From Azolla caroliniana (taxonomy: Eukaryota; Polypodiophyta): DNA of 64,000 bases. How positions within the stretch are numbered: the stretch's first letter is position 1; every line of letters starts with the position of its first letter. A model generated the notes under the pieces. It was given only the letters and a program-made list of their open reading frames with translations. It did not search any database and was not told the origin of the DNA. Below, piece by piece: positions 43,964-54,844 of this stretch. A program made the position numbers and the translations under genes. Where the stretch lies: positions 1,364,001 to 1,428,000 of the forward strand of contig JBHGNT010000016.1 in the NCBI GenBank assembly GCA_043228905.1. Reading direction: 5' to 3'.

Positions 43964-44353
43964 CTACATTTTCTCCCTTATCTCTTTTCTAATTTCAATC
44001 ACTTTCTTCCGAAACAAACATGCACATTCCTCAAGTTTCCCAGCCAGCCTATGAGCAGGATCAAGGTACCTCCATTTGATATTAGACCATATTTTCCGTA
44101 CATCATCAGTCCATTTAGTATCCATAACCAATTCCTTGCTCACCTTCACATTTTGTGGCTTGCATAATTTGTTTTCTGGTATGTGCAACAAAACTGGTGC
44201 ATGTTCTGAGAATATTGTTCTAGGACAAATAATGCATCTACCTTTCCTATCCATGAGCCGAGGGTCCAAATACCATCTATCTAGCCTGGACATCGTCCTC
44301 CCATGCACGCTTCCTCCTACTCTAGAGTATAGAAGAGATTTTTCTTTTTGCAT
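43964..44353 (-). pseudogene. LINE-C endonuclease C-terminal part
   Basis: SRLDRWYLDPRLM followed by TIFSEHAPVLLHI is the last block of the APE-type endonuclease (S-D/E-H-x-P). Frame continues past 44353 as WNAPNFQMQKEKSLLYS up to the gypsy-1 junction. Confidence 0.75.
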
Positions 44354-44356
44354 TTG

Positions 44357-44491
44357 AAAGTTAGGTGCATTCCAACTATTAGGAATAGTACTAAAACAGA
44401 GAGAGAATTAGTATTAGAGAAGGGAAGTACTATTAGTACTAAGAGGACGGACTACGTAAGACTCACGAGAGAGAGATAGCGAAGGCGCGCA

Positions 44492-44578
<87 letters not shown>

Positions 44579-44724
44579 TTAACGTCTTCTAAGGCCAAAG
44601 TTAGGTGCATTCCAACTATCAGGAATAATACTAAAACAGAGAGAGAATTAGTATTAGAGAAGGGAAGTACTATTAGTACTAAGAGGACGGACTATGTAAG
44701 ACTCACGAGAGAGAGATAGCGAAG

Positions 44725-44797
<73 letters not shown>

Positions 44798-44840
44798 ATG
44801 ATAACAGATGATATATTATGTGAAGAGTAAGTACAAAATA
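44357..44840. repeat. 240-bp tandem duplication across the LINE-C/gypsy-1 junction
   Basis: The block from AAAGTTAGGTGCATTCCAAC at 44357 recurs at 44597 (offset 240). It contains 20 bases of LINE flank, the LTR start and a long (GA)n tract. The first unit ends with GATATTAACGTCTTCTAAGGCC-like RTE end sequence (44575-44596). Confidence 0.85.
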
Positions 44841-45091
44841 GCTATGAGGCTTAAGATTGGCATTGAACCAATTTGGTTCGAAATAATGCCTTGTGCCTCT
44901 TTTTATAGTGTTCTCAGGAATAGTCCTGAAGCTTCTAAAATGTTCTAGAGAAATCTGGAATATACAATAATTTTCTATAGTAAAACTTAAATGAAAATAA
45001 TATCCTACATATTACAATAGATAATGTAATGGTCAAGAGCTCGACCCATATAACATAAGGTTATGGGTTCGAGTCTTGCCATATCATGACA
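44377..45091 (-). repeat. Gypsy-1 3' LTR (with internal duplication)
   Basis: Ends ...CATGACA next to GGGGGGATAG polypurine tract. Includes the GA tracts, TATAAAAA (plus 44900-44907), a heat-shock-like array (44928-44950) and a tRNA-like B box GGTTCGAGTCTTGCC at about 45066-45080. The outer end has TA in place of TG. Confidence 0.82.
44928..44950 (-). promoter_or_regulatory. Heat-shock-element-like array in gypsy-1 LTR
   Basis: GAAgcTTCtaAAAtgTTCtaGAG in plus reading: five pentamers in alternating orientation, two imperfect. It lies 20 bases upstream of the TATA box, as in gypsy-2. Confidence 0.6.
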
Positions 45092-47616
45092 CTATCCCCC
45101 CCTTAAGACGACAAGTGTCACAAGTCGGAGTTGATTGTGGATCGGGTTTGTCCGGATACTTTCAGTGGAAATCAACAAGAAGATCTTGAGCATTGGCGAC
45201 ATGCTCGACGGGTTCCCAAGTACATTCGCTTGGACTATAGCCGAGCCAATCGACCAAATAATAAAGTTTGTTGCGAACAAACTTAGAGTCGAGGACAACA
45301 ACAACTTCATACTACGGGCCGGTGTCCAACTCAAGCGGGGGCGGTGGTGGTGTAACACGATCGGGAATAGTGTTGGCATGATAAAGGTTCGTGAAGAGAA
45401 CTATGGAAGACCAGATGTATTTGAAGGTGCGGAGGAAGATCAAGATGGAACGTGACATCATTAATCTTGTCGGTAATACGGAAAGGACCGAGTCGTCGAT
45501 AATCCAATTTGTCGCACGATCGAGTTGTCTTGATGTGACGACGTAAGAGCCATACTCGATCTCTGATGGCAAAAGAGGAGGGAAGCTGATGACGATCTAA
45601 GTGTGTGTTGAACATGACAAAGATGAGTGGAAAGCCACATGATGTAACTTTTCTTTATCTCCTTGTTGTGAAAGATGCTACCGAGGGCGAAATCCGATGC
45701 GTCGGCCTCCATGATGAATGGTTTGTTTGTATCCACATGAGCTAGAATAGGAGGTGATGTAAAGGCTTTCTTAAGATGCATAAAAGTCATGTCTGCTTCG
45801 TTGGACCAAAGAAATGATTGTCCCTTCTTGGTAAGTTGTGTGAGAGGTAAAATAATCTTCAAGTAATCTTGTATAAACTTGCGGTAGAAGTTAGCAAAGC
45901 CTAAGAAACATTGCACATCTCGTAACGAACGTGGAGTTTGCCGCTCTAGCACAGTTTGGACTTTAGTTGAATCCATGGAGATCTCGTAACGAACGTGGAG
46001 TTTGCCACTCTAGCACAGTTTGGACTTTAGTTGAATCCTATTGAGGAGATGGCGTAGCCTAGAAATTCCACTTGCTTGTAGTCAAAGCTACATTTTTCTA
46101 GTTTGGCATAAAGACCATGCTCTCAGAGTCGTTTTAGTACTAATAGTACATGAGAATCATGCTCTTCCTGGGTCTTCGAATAAATCAATAGATCATCCAG
46201 GTAGATGATCAAACAGATATCCAAGAGATCTCTGAATATATCATTTGCCATGTGCTGGAAGACTGTGGGCGCATTGGTTAGACCGAATGGCATAACGGTA
46301 TACTCGAAGTGCCCATATCAGGTGCGAAAAGCGGTCTTCCATTCGCCTCTCGGTCGGATCCGCATGAGGTTATATGTTCCTCATAAGTCGATTTTTGTAA
46401 AAAACTTGGCACCATTTACTCGTTCTAATAGATTTGATATAAGGGGAAGTGTATACCTATTCCAAATGGTGACCTTATACAAGCCGCAATAATCAACAAT
46501 GAGACAAAGGGATCCATCTTTCTTTTTTACAAAGAAAATGGGTGCACCGGTTGGAGATTTCAAATGACGAATAAACCCACTTGCCAAATTCTCTTCTATG
46601 TAGGCTCGAAGGACTTCCAACTTGGTTGGTGATAAGTTGTAAATCGGTCCCCACGGTGGCTCCGTTCTTGGCTGTAAATCGATGGGACAATCATAGGGAC
46701 GATGATGAGGAAGAGTACCAGCTCTGACCTTGTTAAATACATCAACATAAGGATGATATTTCGCAGGAAGTTGAACTAAGGATTCCTTTTTAATAGTGCT
46801 GGAAGGATGTACTGATATTGCAAATAGAAACATTGACTCCTTGCGTCCTTGAGCGAAATGGTCGAAACTCAATGAGTAGATTCTCGGGGTTTAGGGTTCC
46901 AGACTTCTCTTTTTCTCCAATCTATGTTTGGATTATGTACTTCAAACCAAGGTAATCCCAGGACAATGGGATGCTCTGGACTACTAATTATATTAAATGA
47001 TACCACACACACAAAGCTATCAAGGACAACCTGAATGGGTTCTGACTCTTGTACGATATTCCTAGAAGCAATGGGACGACCATCAATGACTACTACAGAT
47101 GTGGGCCAAGGAAGTTTTCTTAAGGATATCTGAGAAGCTTGGGCAAAATTCCGATCCATGAAACAGGAATTGGCTCCGGAATCTAAAAGTGCTAAGACAT
47201 GTACTGGAGGGGTACTTTTAGTACTAATCATGACTTGGGCTAAGAACACATTGCTAACTTGCTTAGAGGGAATGGAACCACTAATGGGCTGCATAGATCT
47301 AGGGCTGTCCAACCAAACGACTCCTATTTTGGTTGGATTTAGTCGTTTAACTTTTAGTACTAATCATGACTTGGGCTAAGAACACATTGCTAACTTGCTT
47401 AGAGGGAATGGAACCACTAATGGGCTGCATAGATCTAGGGCTGTCCAACCAAACGACTCCTATTTTGGTTGGATTTAGTCGTTTAACTTTTAGTACTAAT
47501 CATGACTTGGGCTAAGAACACATTGCTAACTTGCTTAGAGGGAATGGAACCACTAATGGGCTGCATAGATCTAGGGTTGTCCAACCAAACGACTCCTATT
47601 TTGGTTGGATTTAGTC
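45092..47616 (-). pseudogene. Gypsy-1 pol remnants
   Basis: Protease LALLDSGANSCFMDRNFA (47312-46869 frame), RT start RPYDCPIDLQ, APIFFVKKKDG (46872-46381), [10 protein letters not shown] near 46200, RT end VQCFLGFANFYRKFIQDY and RNase H start EADASDFALGSI (45976-45461), then directly the post-integrase GPY region RLGPFRITDKINDVTFHLDL (45615-45331). Integrase is absent. The chromodomain region near 45092-45330 is degenerate. About 1.9 kb is missing by comparison with gypsy-2. Confidence 0.85.
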
Positions 47617-47624
47617 GTTTAACT
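47215..47624. repeat. 136-bp triplication at the gag/pol border of gypsy-1
   Basis: Three tandem units begin CTTTTAGTACTAATCATGAC at 47215, 47351 and 47487. Each contains the GTTAAAC heptamer region and hairpin, so the frameshift signal is present three times. 136 is not a multiple of three. Confidence 0.9.
47579..47623 (-). promoter_or_regulatory. Gypsy-1 -1 frameshift signal
   Basis: GTTAAAC (47623-47617), spacer GACTAA containing the gag stop, then stem ATCCAACCAAA / TTTGGTTGGAC (10 pairs) with loop of 10 bases (47599-47590). Two G.U pairs of gypsy-2 are A-U here, a compensatory difference. Confidence 0.75.
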
Positions 47625-48743
47625 CTTCCTCTAATTGACTAAGGATTTCATATTTGTTTGAGATACTTTGGCTATCAGTACTATTAATACTATCAAACAC
47701 TCCTAAGGGAATTGACTTGGGTTTAGTACAGGCTACGATTTGATTTACATGTCTTCTTGGCCTATGGGGACAGTTGATGACAATATGCCCTGGTCCACCG
47801 CAATAAAGACATAATCGATTTGCACGTCGTCGTTGCTTTTCTTCTTCCAATAACGGGCCACGTTGACGCATGGCGTTGATCTCCATTGGCGTCAGAGTAT
47901 TTTCTTGAGATACATCTTGTGCAACCGGTTTAGCTGCGACTGAGGCGTATGTGGGCTTTGGCCTAGTCCGTGGCATTTGAAATTGATGTTCTGAACGTCG
48001 TTCGAAAAGGCGGTTGTCACATCGGACCGCTCGATTGATTGCCTCTGTAAGAGATTTTGGTTCTTCGGGAAAGGTTAAAAGTAAATCTTTGACGTCGTTT
48101 TGCAGGCCGTAGTGGAACTACTCCATTAGTGCTTGATCATCCTAGGGGATATTTGAGGCGAGTAGACGAAAATCTGTCGCGTAGGTAGAGGCTGGATGAC
48201 CGCCTTGACGCAATCGTCGGATTTTGTTGATCGTCGTCCTGATGTTGTCGATATCTCCAAAGCAGGCTTTAAACTCGCTAATAAAGTCTTCAAAGTTATT
48301 AAGCAAGGCAGATTGTTTTTCCAAAAGCAGAGCGAACCATGCCAAGCTTGAGCTGCTAAGCAACATGCCTATTAGGCCTACTCGGGATGCATCAATGGGG
48401 TATCAGGAAGGATGCATTTGCATGACTAAGCATACCTGATTAAGGAATCCTCGGAATTGTGAGCGCGTTCAATCGAATTTCACAAGAAGACCAATCTTGG
48501 GCTCTTTATAAAGTCCTTGGGGACTTGATCCTTGTTGTTGTAACGCTATGATGGTTGCTTCGAGTTGTTGTACGCATAACACTAACTCCCATGTTATTGC
48601 TGCATTTGCTATTTTTCTAAAGCAATTTGTTGAAGATCCCCTAACAATCGTTGGTTTTCTTGTTCCAATGCAACAAATTTTTCTTTTAGACAATGTAGCT
48701 CGGAAAAAACGGATTGATATTCTTGGGCGCTAACAATAGCCAT
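47611..48743 (-). pseudogene. Gypsy-1 gag (broken)
   Basis: ATG at 48743: MAIVSAQEYQSVFSELHCLK, then ALEQENQRLLGDLQQ coiled coil; capsid part around 48366-48142 (LNNFEDFISEFKACFGDIDN, IRRLRQGGHPASTYATDFRL); zinc knuckle CLYCGGPGHIVINCP (47976-47611) and end LSQLEEELND. Same design as gypsy-2 gag with frameshifts between the parts. Confidence 0.82.
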
Positions 48744-48813
48744 AGTATTGGAAAAAGGGGTAAGAGGATGAGGGAAACCGAAAAGAAGACTAGAGGGAAA
48801 ATTTGGTTCAAAC

Positions 48814-48997
48814 TGTCAAGAATAGTACTAAAATAGAGAGAGAATTAGTACTAGAGAAGGGAAGTACTATTAGTACTACGAGGATGGACTGCGTAAGACT
48901 CACGAGAGAGAGAGAGAGAGGATGATGATAACAAATGATATATTATGTGAAGAGTAAGTACAAAATAGCTATGAGGCTTAAGACTAGCGTTGAACCA
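48814..48997 (-). repeat. Gypsy-1 5' LTR, truncated
   Basis: TGTCAAGAATAG... to TTGAACCA, matching the inner part of 44617-44870. The remaining LTR up to the TG end is deleted and replaced by LINE-C sequence. Primer site lies just inside at about 48800-48813. Confidence 0.82.
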
Positions 48998-50916
48998 AGC
49001 TAAGATTCATATAACTTGCATCTTCTATGACCCGACCAGTGCATTTTCAGCTTCCACTATGGTAGCTAATATCCTATCTTGGAGATTTTCCTCTTCCAAC
49101 TATGTCAGCATTTCAAGGAGGTATAGCATGAATTTCGTGATCATTTTTGGAAGCTTCAGAAATTTCACATTTATGTAGCATATACCTTGCTCATTCGTCT
49201 TGCCCGAACCCCAGATCATGGCATCTTTCCATTGTCTTTTCATTTTCACACCTATTACAATACCATATGATGAGTCTACATGCACAACCATTTGTTGTTC
49301 CAAACATCCAAGTGCTTCTTCTCTGCTCTGTGGTTCCTTATTTCCAATGGCCAAAATATAGGACAATCCAACGATCCGTCCTTCATCAATACATTTACCA
49401 GATATATTGATTCTACACATGTTGTCCTTCTTCATCTCACTTCCTCACATTTCCTTGAACCACTTTTTGCCTGTCAGTTTCAGTTTCATCTGTTGTCCAG
49501 TATTCGAAAGAGGGGTCGCTTTGTATTGAAGATTCCAGTTCACTCTTGGCCATTTAGGTATACCTTTATTTTTCTCCATTCCCTTCCCCTCCTCTTTTCT
49601 AGCACACATATGCCTTTTCATTTTTGATGTCCCCTTAATATATTGGGTTGCCACAATTGTCTTAGCTTGCTCTTTCAAGGGGCTTCCGAACTTTCCTACA
49701 TTTAATTCTCCTACCTCATCCATACTTTCATGACGCATCTGGTCCATATTATCCACTACCAAGTTGTCTTCCTGTTGTAGTTTCTGCATATCATTAATAG
49801 TTTCCAGTGACATAGTTGCACTCATAATTTGCCTTCATTCTTGCTTCCCTTTCATTGGTTTTGTTTTCAATGTCCTCTAAGGTTAAGAGTGCATATTTGT
49901 TGCTAAGTGGGAGCCATTCTTGTCCGACCATAATTTTTGTTTGCCTTTATTGTTGTTATATTTCCATCCATCTACATTCATACTCCTTGAATGGTTTATT
50001 CGTTAATTATTCTATTGCATTAGACTTGTTATGCTTTTCCATCCTTGCTTCCCATTTCGATGATGCATGTTCCCTTTACCTCTCGGGCATTCTTAGGCCC
50101 TATGTCACAATTGGCAACGGTTTGGTTTGGTTTGGTTTGGTTTGAGAGGGTTCAAACCTAACCATTAAATTTTTTTGAAACCTGAACCAAACCGAACCAA
50201 ACTTTGAAATCGTTAAACGGAACCATTAAACATTTTTCAAACCGTAAAAACCAAGGTTTCGTGGTTGGTTTCGGTTTTCAACATATGTAAAATTTTTAAT
50301 TTTTTAAAATTTATAATATTTCATTATTTAGAAAATTTAAAATTTTTAAGATGTTCCTAAAATGTGAGAATAAGGTGTAAAAATGAAAAGATTGTTTAAA
50401 AACAAATTTAAAAATTTTTTAGAATTTTTTTAAAAACCATTTAAAAAATCCTAAAATAGAAACCGTTAAACCACGGTTTTTTACTGTTGAAACCAAACCA
50501 AAACCGAACTGAACCAAACCGAACAGTTGAAACCGTTAAGCCGTTAAACCACAGTTTCGCGGTTCGGTTTTGTTCAAACCGAACCGTTGCCGATAGTTAG
50601 CCCTATGCCCCATATGTCTACATGCAAAGCATTGCCCTAGGAGTCTCGTATACTCCATTGTTTGTACATGGTCAGGCATTTGTTTACTACTAAGCAACAT
50701 CGAGTGCAGTAGGGTCTTTACATCCGAGACAATTAGTTTGATCTTCGGTGTTTCACTTATTCTTTCTGCTAGAGGTTTTTCCAGGCATTGCCCTCCCATA
50801 CTTTTGTCAATAGCGGGGAGAAAGGACTCCCATTGCTTAGGTAAACCAGGGAAAAAGGTCGTTATCACTGTTGGATTGCCTATACAAGCATCCCAATTGA
50901 ATACATAGGCTCTCAC
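48998..50916 (-). pseudogene. LINE-C ORF1 (gag-like), split by a hAT MITE
   Basis: From the right: MRAYVFNWDACIGNPTVITT and the LPKQWESFLP block (DUF4283-like), then zinc knuckle CFACRHMGH.A with its last Cys (EC) on the far side of the MITE. After that come low-complexity frames 49825-49445 and 49435-49100. The product would be the RNA-binding ORF1 protein. Several stops are present. ORF2 endonuclease should follow but is deleted next to gypsy-1. Confidence 0.68.
50105..50599. mobile_element. hAT-type MITE with 8-bp TSD
   Basis: Ends TCACAATTGGCAACGG and CCGTTGCCGATAGTTA form 16-bp terminal inverted repeats (13/16 paired). GCCCTATG is duplicated at 50097-50104 and 50600-50607. The sub-ends are rich in GGTTTGGTTT/AACCGAACC; the core is AT-rich without coding capacity. 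8-bp TSD and GGCAACGG ends are typical of non-autonomous hAT elements. Confidence 0.9.
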
Positions 50917-51260
50917 ATTGTGCCATTTATATATTATTGTCCAATTATTTTATAGGATATATAAACCTATTTTTGTCTGGAAGAGATTCCAATTATGATA
51001 ATTACAACCCATTAGTCATTGATAATTATAAACTCTCACACACCACTCAAGTTTAATATTAATCCCTCATGGGAAACATGGTCGCTTCACTTATAATCTA
51101 TACATGTGCAACTTTTCCAACATATATTTTAATACATTGGACATGCATTTTATTATTTTTGACAATGACATATAATCTAGGCTAATATGTTGCATTAGAA
51201 TCACATGGAGGATGGAAGATAACCCTTGACATTGAGGAGCAGATATCATTGACATTATTA
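50917..51260. other. AT-rich segment between LINE-C ORF1 and the foldback element
   Basis: Probably the LINE-C 5' UTR or old flank. No coding similarity seen. Confidence 0.35.
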
Positions 51261-51268
51261 TCTACCAT

Positions 51269-52543
51269 CATAGATTGACACATGCATGATATTCGCCAAA
51301 TTCTCCATGTGTGATATTCTCAATATTCGAGAATACAAAATGGCCCCAAGAATATTATAAAACCATTCGTTTTATAAAATAAAAATATAAAATATTAATT
51401 AATTAATTAATTAATTTCAATTAATTTAATTCACTAAAAAAAGAACAATCATTCATTAATAGATTATAAACATATGATTAGTATAAAAAATGGGGAAGTT
51501 TATGAACCTTTATCTTAATTAATTAATTTGTTTTAAAAAACGAATATTTGTTTATTTATTATAGAAATATAACTAGTGTGAAGTTCAAATTTTAATGTCA
51601 AAATAAAAATATCCATAAATTTTGAGAGAATAAAAAGTGAGGAATTAATGACCTTTTATTTAGTTTTATTTATTTATTAAAAAATAAAACGAATACTTTT
51701 ATATTTATTATATAAATTTATTAGTGTCTACTTTCAAGTCCCTCTTTTAATGTACCTTTTTATAGTCCCTCTTTTAATGTCCCTTTTTATAGTCCTTCTT
51801 TTAATGTCTCTTTTTATTGTCAAGTCCATTTTTTTATCCTAGGAAACTAAAAAAGGAGGGAGTTCTTGTACTCTTTTTATTTTTTATTTTTTTGGATTAA
51901 ACGAATACTTGACCATGCATTCGTATGCGTATTCGTTTACATTCGAATGGGAACCCCCACGAATGAGAATATGACATTTTTCTCATTCGTGGGGGTTCCC
52001 ATACGAATGCATGGTCAAGTATTCGTTTAATCAAAAAAGAAGAAGAGATAGTACATGAACTCCCTCCTTTTTAGTTTCCTAGGATAATAAATTATTATAA
52101 TAAATGTAAAAGTATTTGGTTTATTTTTAATAAATAAATAAAATAAAATAAAGGTTCATTAATTCTTTACTTTTTCTTCTCCCAAAATTTATGGATATTT
52201 TATTTCACATTAAAAATGGGACTTCAAACTAATCATATTTCTATAATAAATATAAAAATATTCATATTTTAAAAATAAATAAGTTAATTAATTAAATTAA
52301 ATAAAATTTCATAAACTCTCCCCTTTTTTATTTGACACTAGTGATAACGGAGAGTTAATACGAATCACATTTTTATAATCTGTTAATGAATGATTGTTCT
52401 TTTTTTAATGAATTAAATTTATTCATTTTTAAAATAATTAATTTTTTTGTATATTTATTTTGCAAAACGAATGGTTTTATAATATTCTTAGGGCAATTTC
52501 GTATTCTCAAATATTGCGAATATCACGCATGTGTCAACCTATG
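51269..52543. mobile_element. 1.3-kb foldback transposon with 8-bp TSD
   Basis: Long inverted arms meet near 51980: GAACCCCCACGAATGAGAA (left) pairs exactly with its complement (right) around an 11-base loop, and pairing continues with gaps out to CATAGATTGACACATGC (51269) and GCATGTGTCAACCTATG (to 52543). TCTACCAT is duplicated at 51261-51268 and 52544-52551. Arms are about 570-700 bases, AT-rich and non-coding. The left arm holds an extra (CCCTCTTTTAATGT)n-like stretch at 51735-51825. TSD length points to hAT; long arms would also suit a Mutator-like element. Confidence 0.88.
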
Positions 52544-52548
52544 TCTAC

Positions 52549-52551
<3 letters not shown>

Positions 52552-52583
<32 letters not shown>

Positions 52584-52640
52584 CCTTAGAAGATTTTAAT
52601 ATATCTTTCTTTCTTTCTATGTGTGTGTGTGTGTATTATA
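52552..52640. repeat. (CT)n, RTE end, (CTTT)n and (GT)n microsatellite cluster
   Basis: (CT)n to 52580, then GGCCTTAGAAGATTTTAATA as in RTE ends, then ATCTTTCTTTCTTTC and (GT)n. Reads as a very short RTE insertion beside a microsatellite. Confidence 0.6.
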
Positions 52641-52679
52641 GGTACATATCACAACACAAACACATATAACGAGGGAAAG

Positions 52680-54438
52680 TTTTTTTTTCCAAAAAAAATT
52701 CTCCTTCCATTAGTTAAGACAATTTACATAGGATAATATACAACTCGTATGTTACAAGCCAATTTGCATGGCTATAAAGAAACTAACATGTATAAAGGAA
52801 TCAACAAAGACTAAAAACTCACCGCTTCATCCAATGAGCACAGAATTACTCGACTGAATCCCCTCAACATGAGCCTCACACAACCCACATTCAACATAGA
52901 CATCCTCCAATCTCTTCACATTTCAACACCTACCTCTATGTTTGGTACCCTCGAAGGAAACATCCATTGGGGTGGCTGATAAATACACTTTGCATTGCCA
53001 TCCACCATCTACAACATCGGAAAACCTCTCCATTTAATAAGGAAACGACCTCTAGCTTCTTCACTCGTGTCAGAGGAGCCTTGAAGGTTGTCAAACTCTC
53101 CTTGTAACGTATAAATAAGATTAAACCAAATCATCATTAAACTCTAAGATGGTGGATTTCGCTTACCGGTAAATGACTCCTTGCACCTAGATACCACACT
53201 TGCCAAACATTACGGACGGTCACTAAAAACCAAATATCTATGTATTGTTCTTGTATGTAGAATGTACCTCCTTGAGCTAAAGGTTGTACAATTCCATGCT
53301 TCACCTTTAAAGAAAGACTATTTCCATTCCACCCATGAAACCACGCAGCCGATTCAGTGGCTAACCAAACAATTGTTGTGCTTGATACTTGATCTTCAAC
53401 CCCACATCGAGCCAGAATTCTTAAGCTCCTTGTCCAAACTTCTTGGGCACACTGGCAACTCTACAAACAATGTGCGATGTCCTCCAAACTCGCTCCATGC
53501 CACCCCTTTTCCCCAACCACTCTCTAGTTGGAACAACCCGATGGGTGATTAACCAAAAAAACACCTTGACCCTTTTGGGGAGGGATGAGTTCCATATCTT
53601 GCCCCTAGTTCTATCCACGAAGACCGAATTGATAGCTACGTGGGTCCATTTGTTGACACACTTCTCGCGATGGAAGCATAACTTTCTCCCCAAGCACGTT
53701 GAGTAGTTGAAGAAACCTCTTGCTTTATCTTGTTCTCCCCTCCACATATATTCTGCAGGATCCCATTCTAAACACTTGGAGTGGCTTGCCTTCAACTACA
53801 TACAATATCCAATCCTCCTCAACCTCATTGACTGATGGATTCACCTTCCATTTCTTACCATCTCGTGCCACAATTCTAATCGGGGACCAATTAGCACCTG
53901 CATCTATTGATCCCAACTGGATGATCTTCCCATTCTTTCCTAAACCCTTGAAGTTGATAATTTTTCCCGTATCATCACATTGTCCGAACCATTCACCCTC
54001 TTCCTCATTATTAATAGGAATAGAGTAAACAACTGTATCAACTACGTCAAGCATCTTCCTACCATTTCTGAACTTTCCTACGTCTTCATATAATTTATCC
54101 CGAGTACTAGCGGACAGTCGCTTCCAATCTGCCATTGAATGAATCCCTGCACAATGCATTATAGCCCACGACATACCCTTGCTCTCGCTAAGCATATTTC
54201 CCTCTGTCGACTTTAAGGTCTCGTTCCACAATAGGGGTCGGTGCATCCATTTAGCATTAGTACTTGGACCTATATGGCTAAGATGCCCACAGAACATACT
54301 CCACGCCTTCATCATTGACATACATGTGCGATCAGCCAACCAATTAGATTTCCTAAGCTTTAAGTCCATACAAAATAGTCACAATTTATGTGGCTTCCAA
54401 TGCCCACCAAGTCGTGAACTCCAAAGGATGCTCCTATT
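52680..54438 (-). mobile_element. LINE-D: 5'-truncated L1-type LINE
   Basis: T-run at 52680-52689 is the poly(A) of a minus-strand LINE. Frames 54369-53725 and 53795-53421 encode the ORF2 C-terminal half: HRPLLWNETLK, ADWKRLSASTRDKLYEDV, ANWSPIRIVARDGKKWKV and zf-RVT VKVFFWLITHRVVPTREWLG. ATAACGAGGGAAAG (52666-52679) and ATAAAGAGGGGAAG (54439-54452) match at 12 of 14 bases and may be the target duplication. Confidence 0.8.
53421..54369 (-). pseudogene. LINE-D ORF2 C-terminal domain
   Basis: Two overlapping frames (54369-53725, 214 codons; 53795-53421, 124 codons) shifted relative to each other, so at least one indel. The order of blocks equals 10250-11150 of LINE-A: conserved PLLWN, W-R-R, WSPIRIV, Y.P-D-equivalent and FFWLI...REWLGKRGG. 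The zinc cysteines that follow are degraded. Confidence 0.78.
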
Positions 54439-54452
54439 ATAAAGAGGGGAAG

Positions 54453-54844
54453 TTATATTGGATGAAGGAAATATTAGCTTTAGTTCAATATTGAACAACC
54501 ACTTCGTATAATGAAAAACCAACATAATAACTATGCACTTCTCATTCTTCTATTAGTGTTGATGAATTATTTTGATGGTGACATAGCCCAAACACAAAAA
54601 AACCAATTTCATAATGTACATAATATAGTAGTTTCACTTGTAGTTTCTAATAACACATTGGAAGCCTATGCCAACAAATATGCCATAAGCCAAGATAAAC
54701 CCCAAGCTAGTTCAAGGCTAGTTCAACACCCGAGCAACACCTAATTCAAGACTTGAATTTTTGGATACTTGAGAAGTGATACAACTACTAGCCCAAGACT
54801 TGTGCTAGTGGCCAACAATGTGGTCACTATACCCAAGTGGTGTG
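54453..54844. other. Short unique spacer, gypsy-2 target
   Basis: No recognised element. Ends with the left copy of the GTGTG target duplication (54840-54844). Confidence 0.5.

Larger units (their letters stand above)
41490..44376 (-). mobile_element. LINE-C, ORF2 part (L1-type, broken)
   Basis: Minus-strand frames from right to left: endonuclease C-terminus (43964-44353), RT (43310-43861, 42983-43273, 42337-42972) and a C-terminal region to about 41655. The left end has no poly(A). The right end is cut by gypsy-1. The ORF1 part of the same LINE continues at 48998-50916. The endonuclease N-terminus is missing between them. Confidence 0.8.
44377..48997 (-). mobile_element. Gypsy-1: decayed chromovirus, same family as gypsy-2
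   Basis: Left (3') LTR 44377-45091, right (5') LTR truncated at 48814-48997. Gag and pol are broken by stops, a 136-bp triplication (47215-47624), a 64-bp duplication (45917-46038) and a deletion of most RNase H and all integrase (near 45640). The LTR end, polypurine tract, primer site, GTTAAAC frameshift region and TATA/heat-shock boxes correspond to those of gypsy-2 with diverged sequence. It is inserted in LINE-C; a deletion removed the right LTR end together with the LINE endonuclease start. Confidence 0.9.

Noticed and set aside
54511-54744. A 77-codon frame with a hydrophobic, signal-like N-terminus.
   Set aside because: AT-rich spacer, no similarity and no promoter context; chance is likely.
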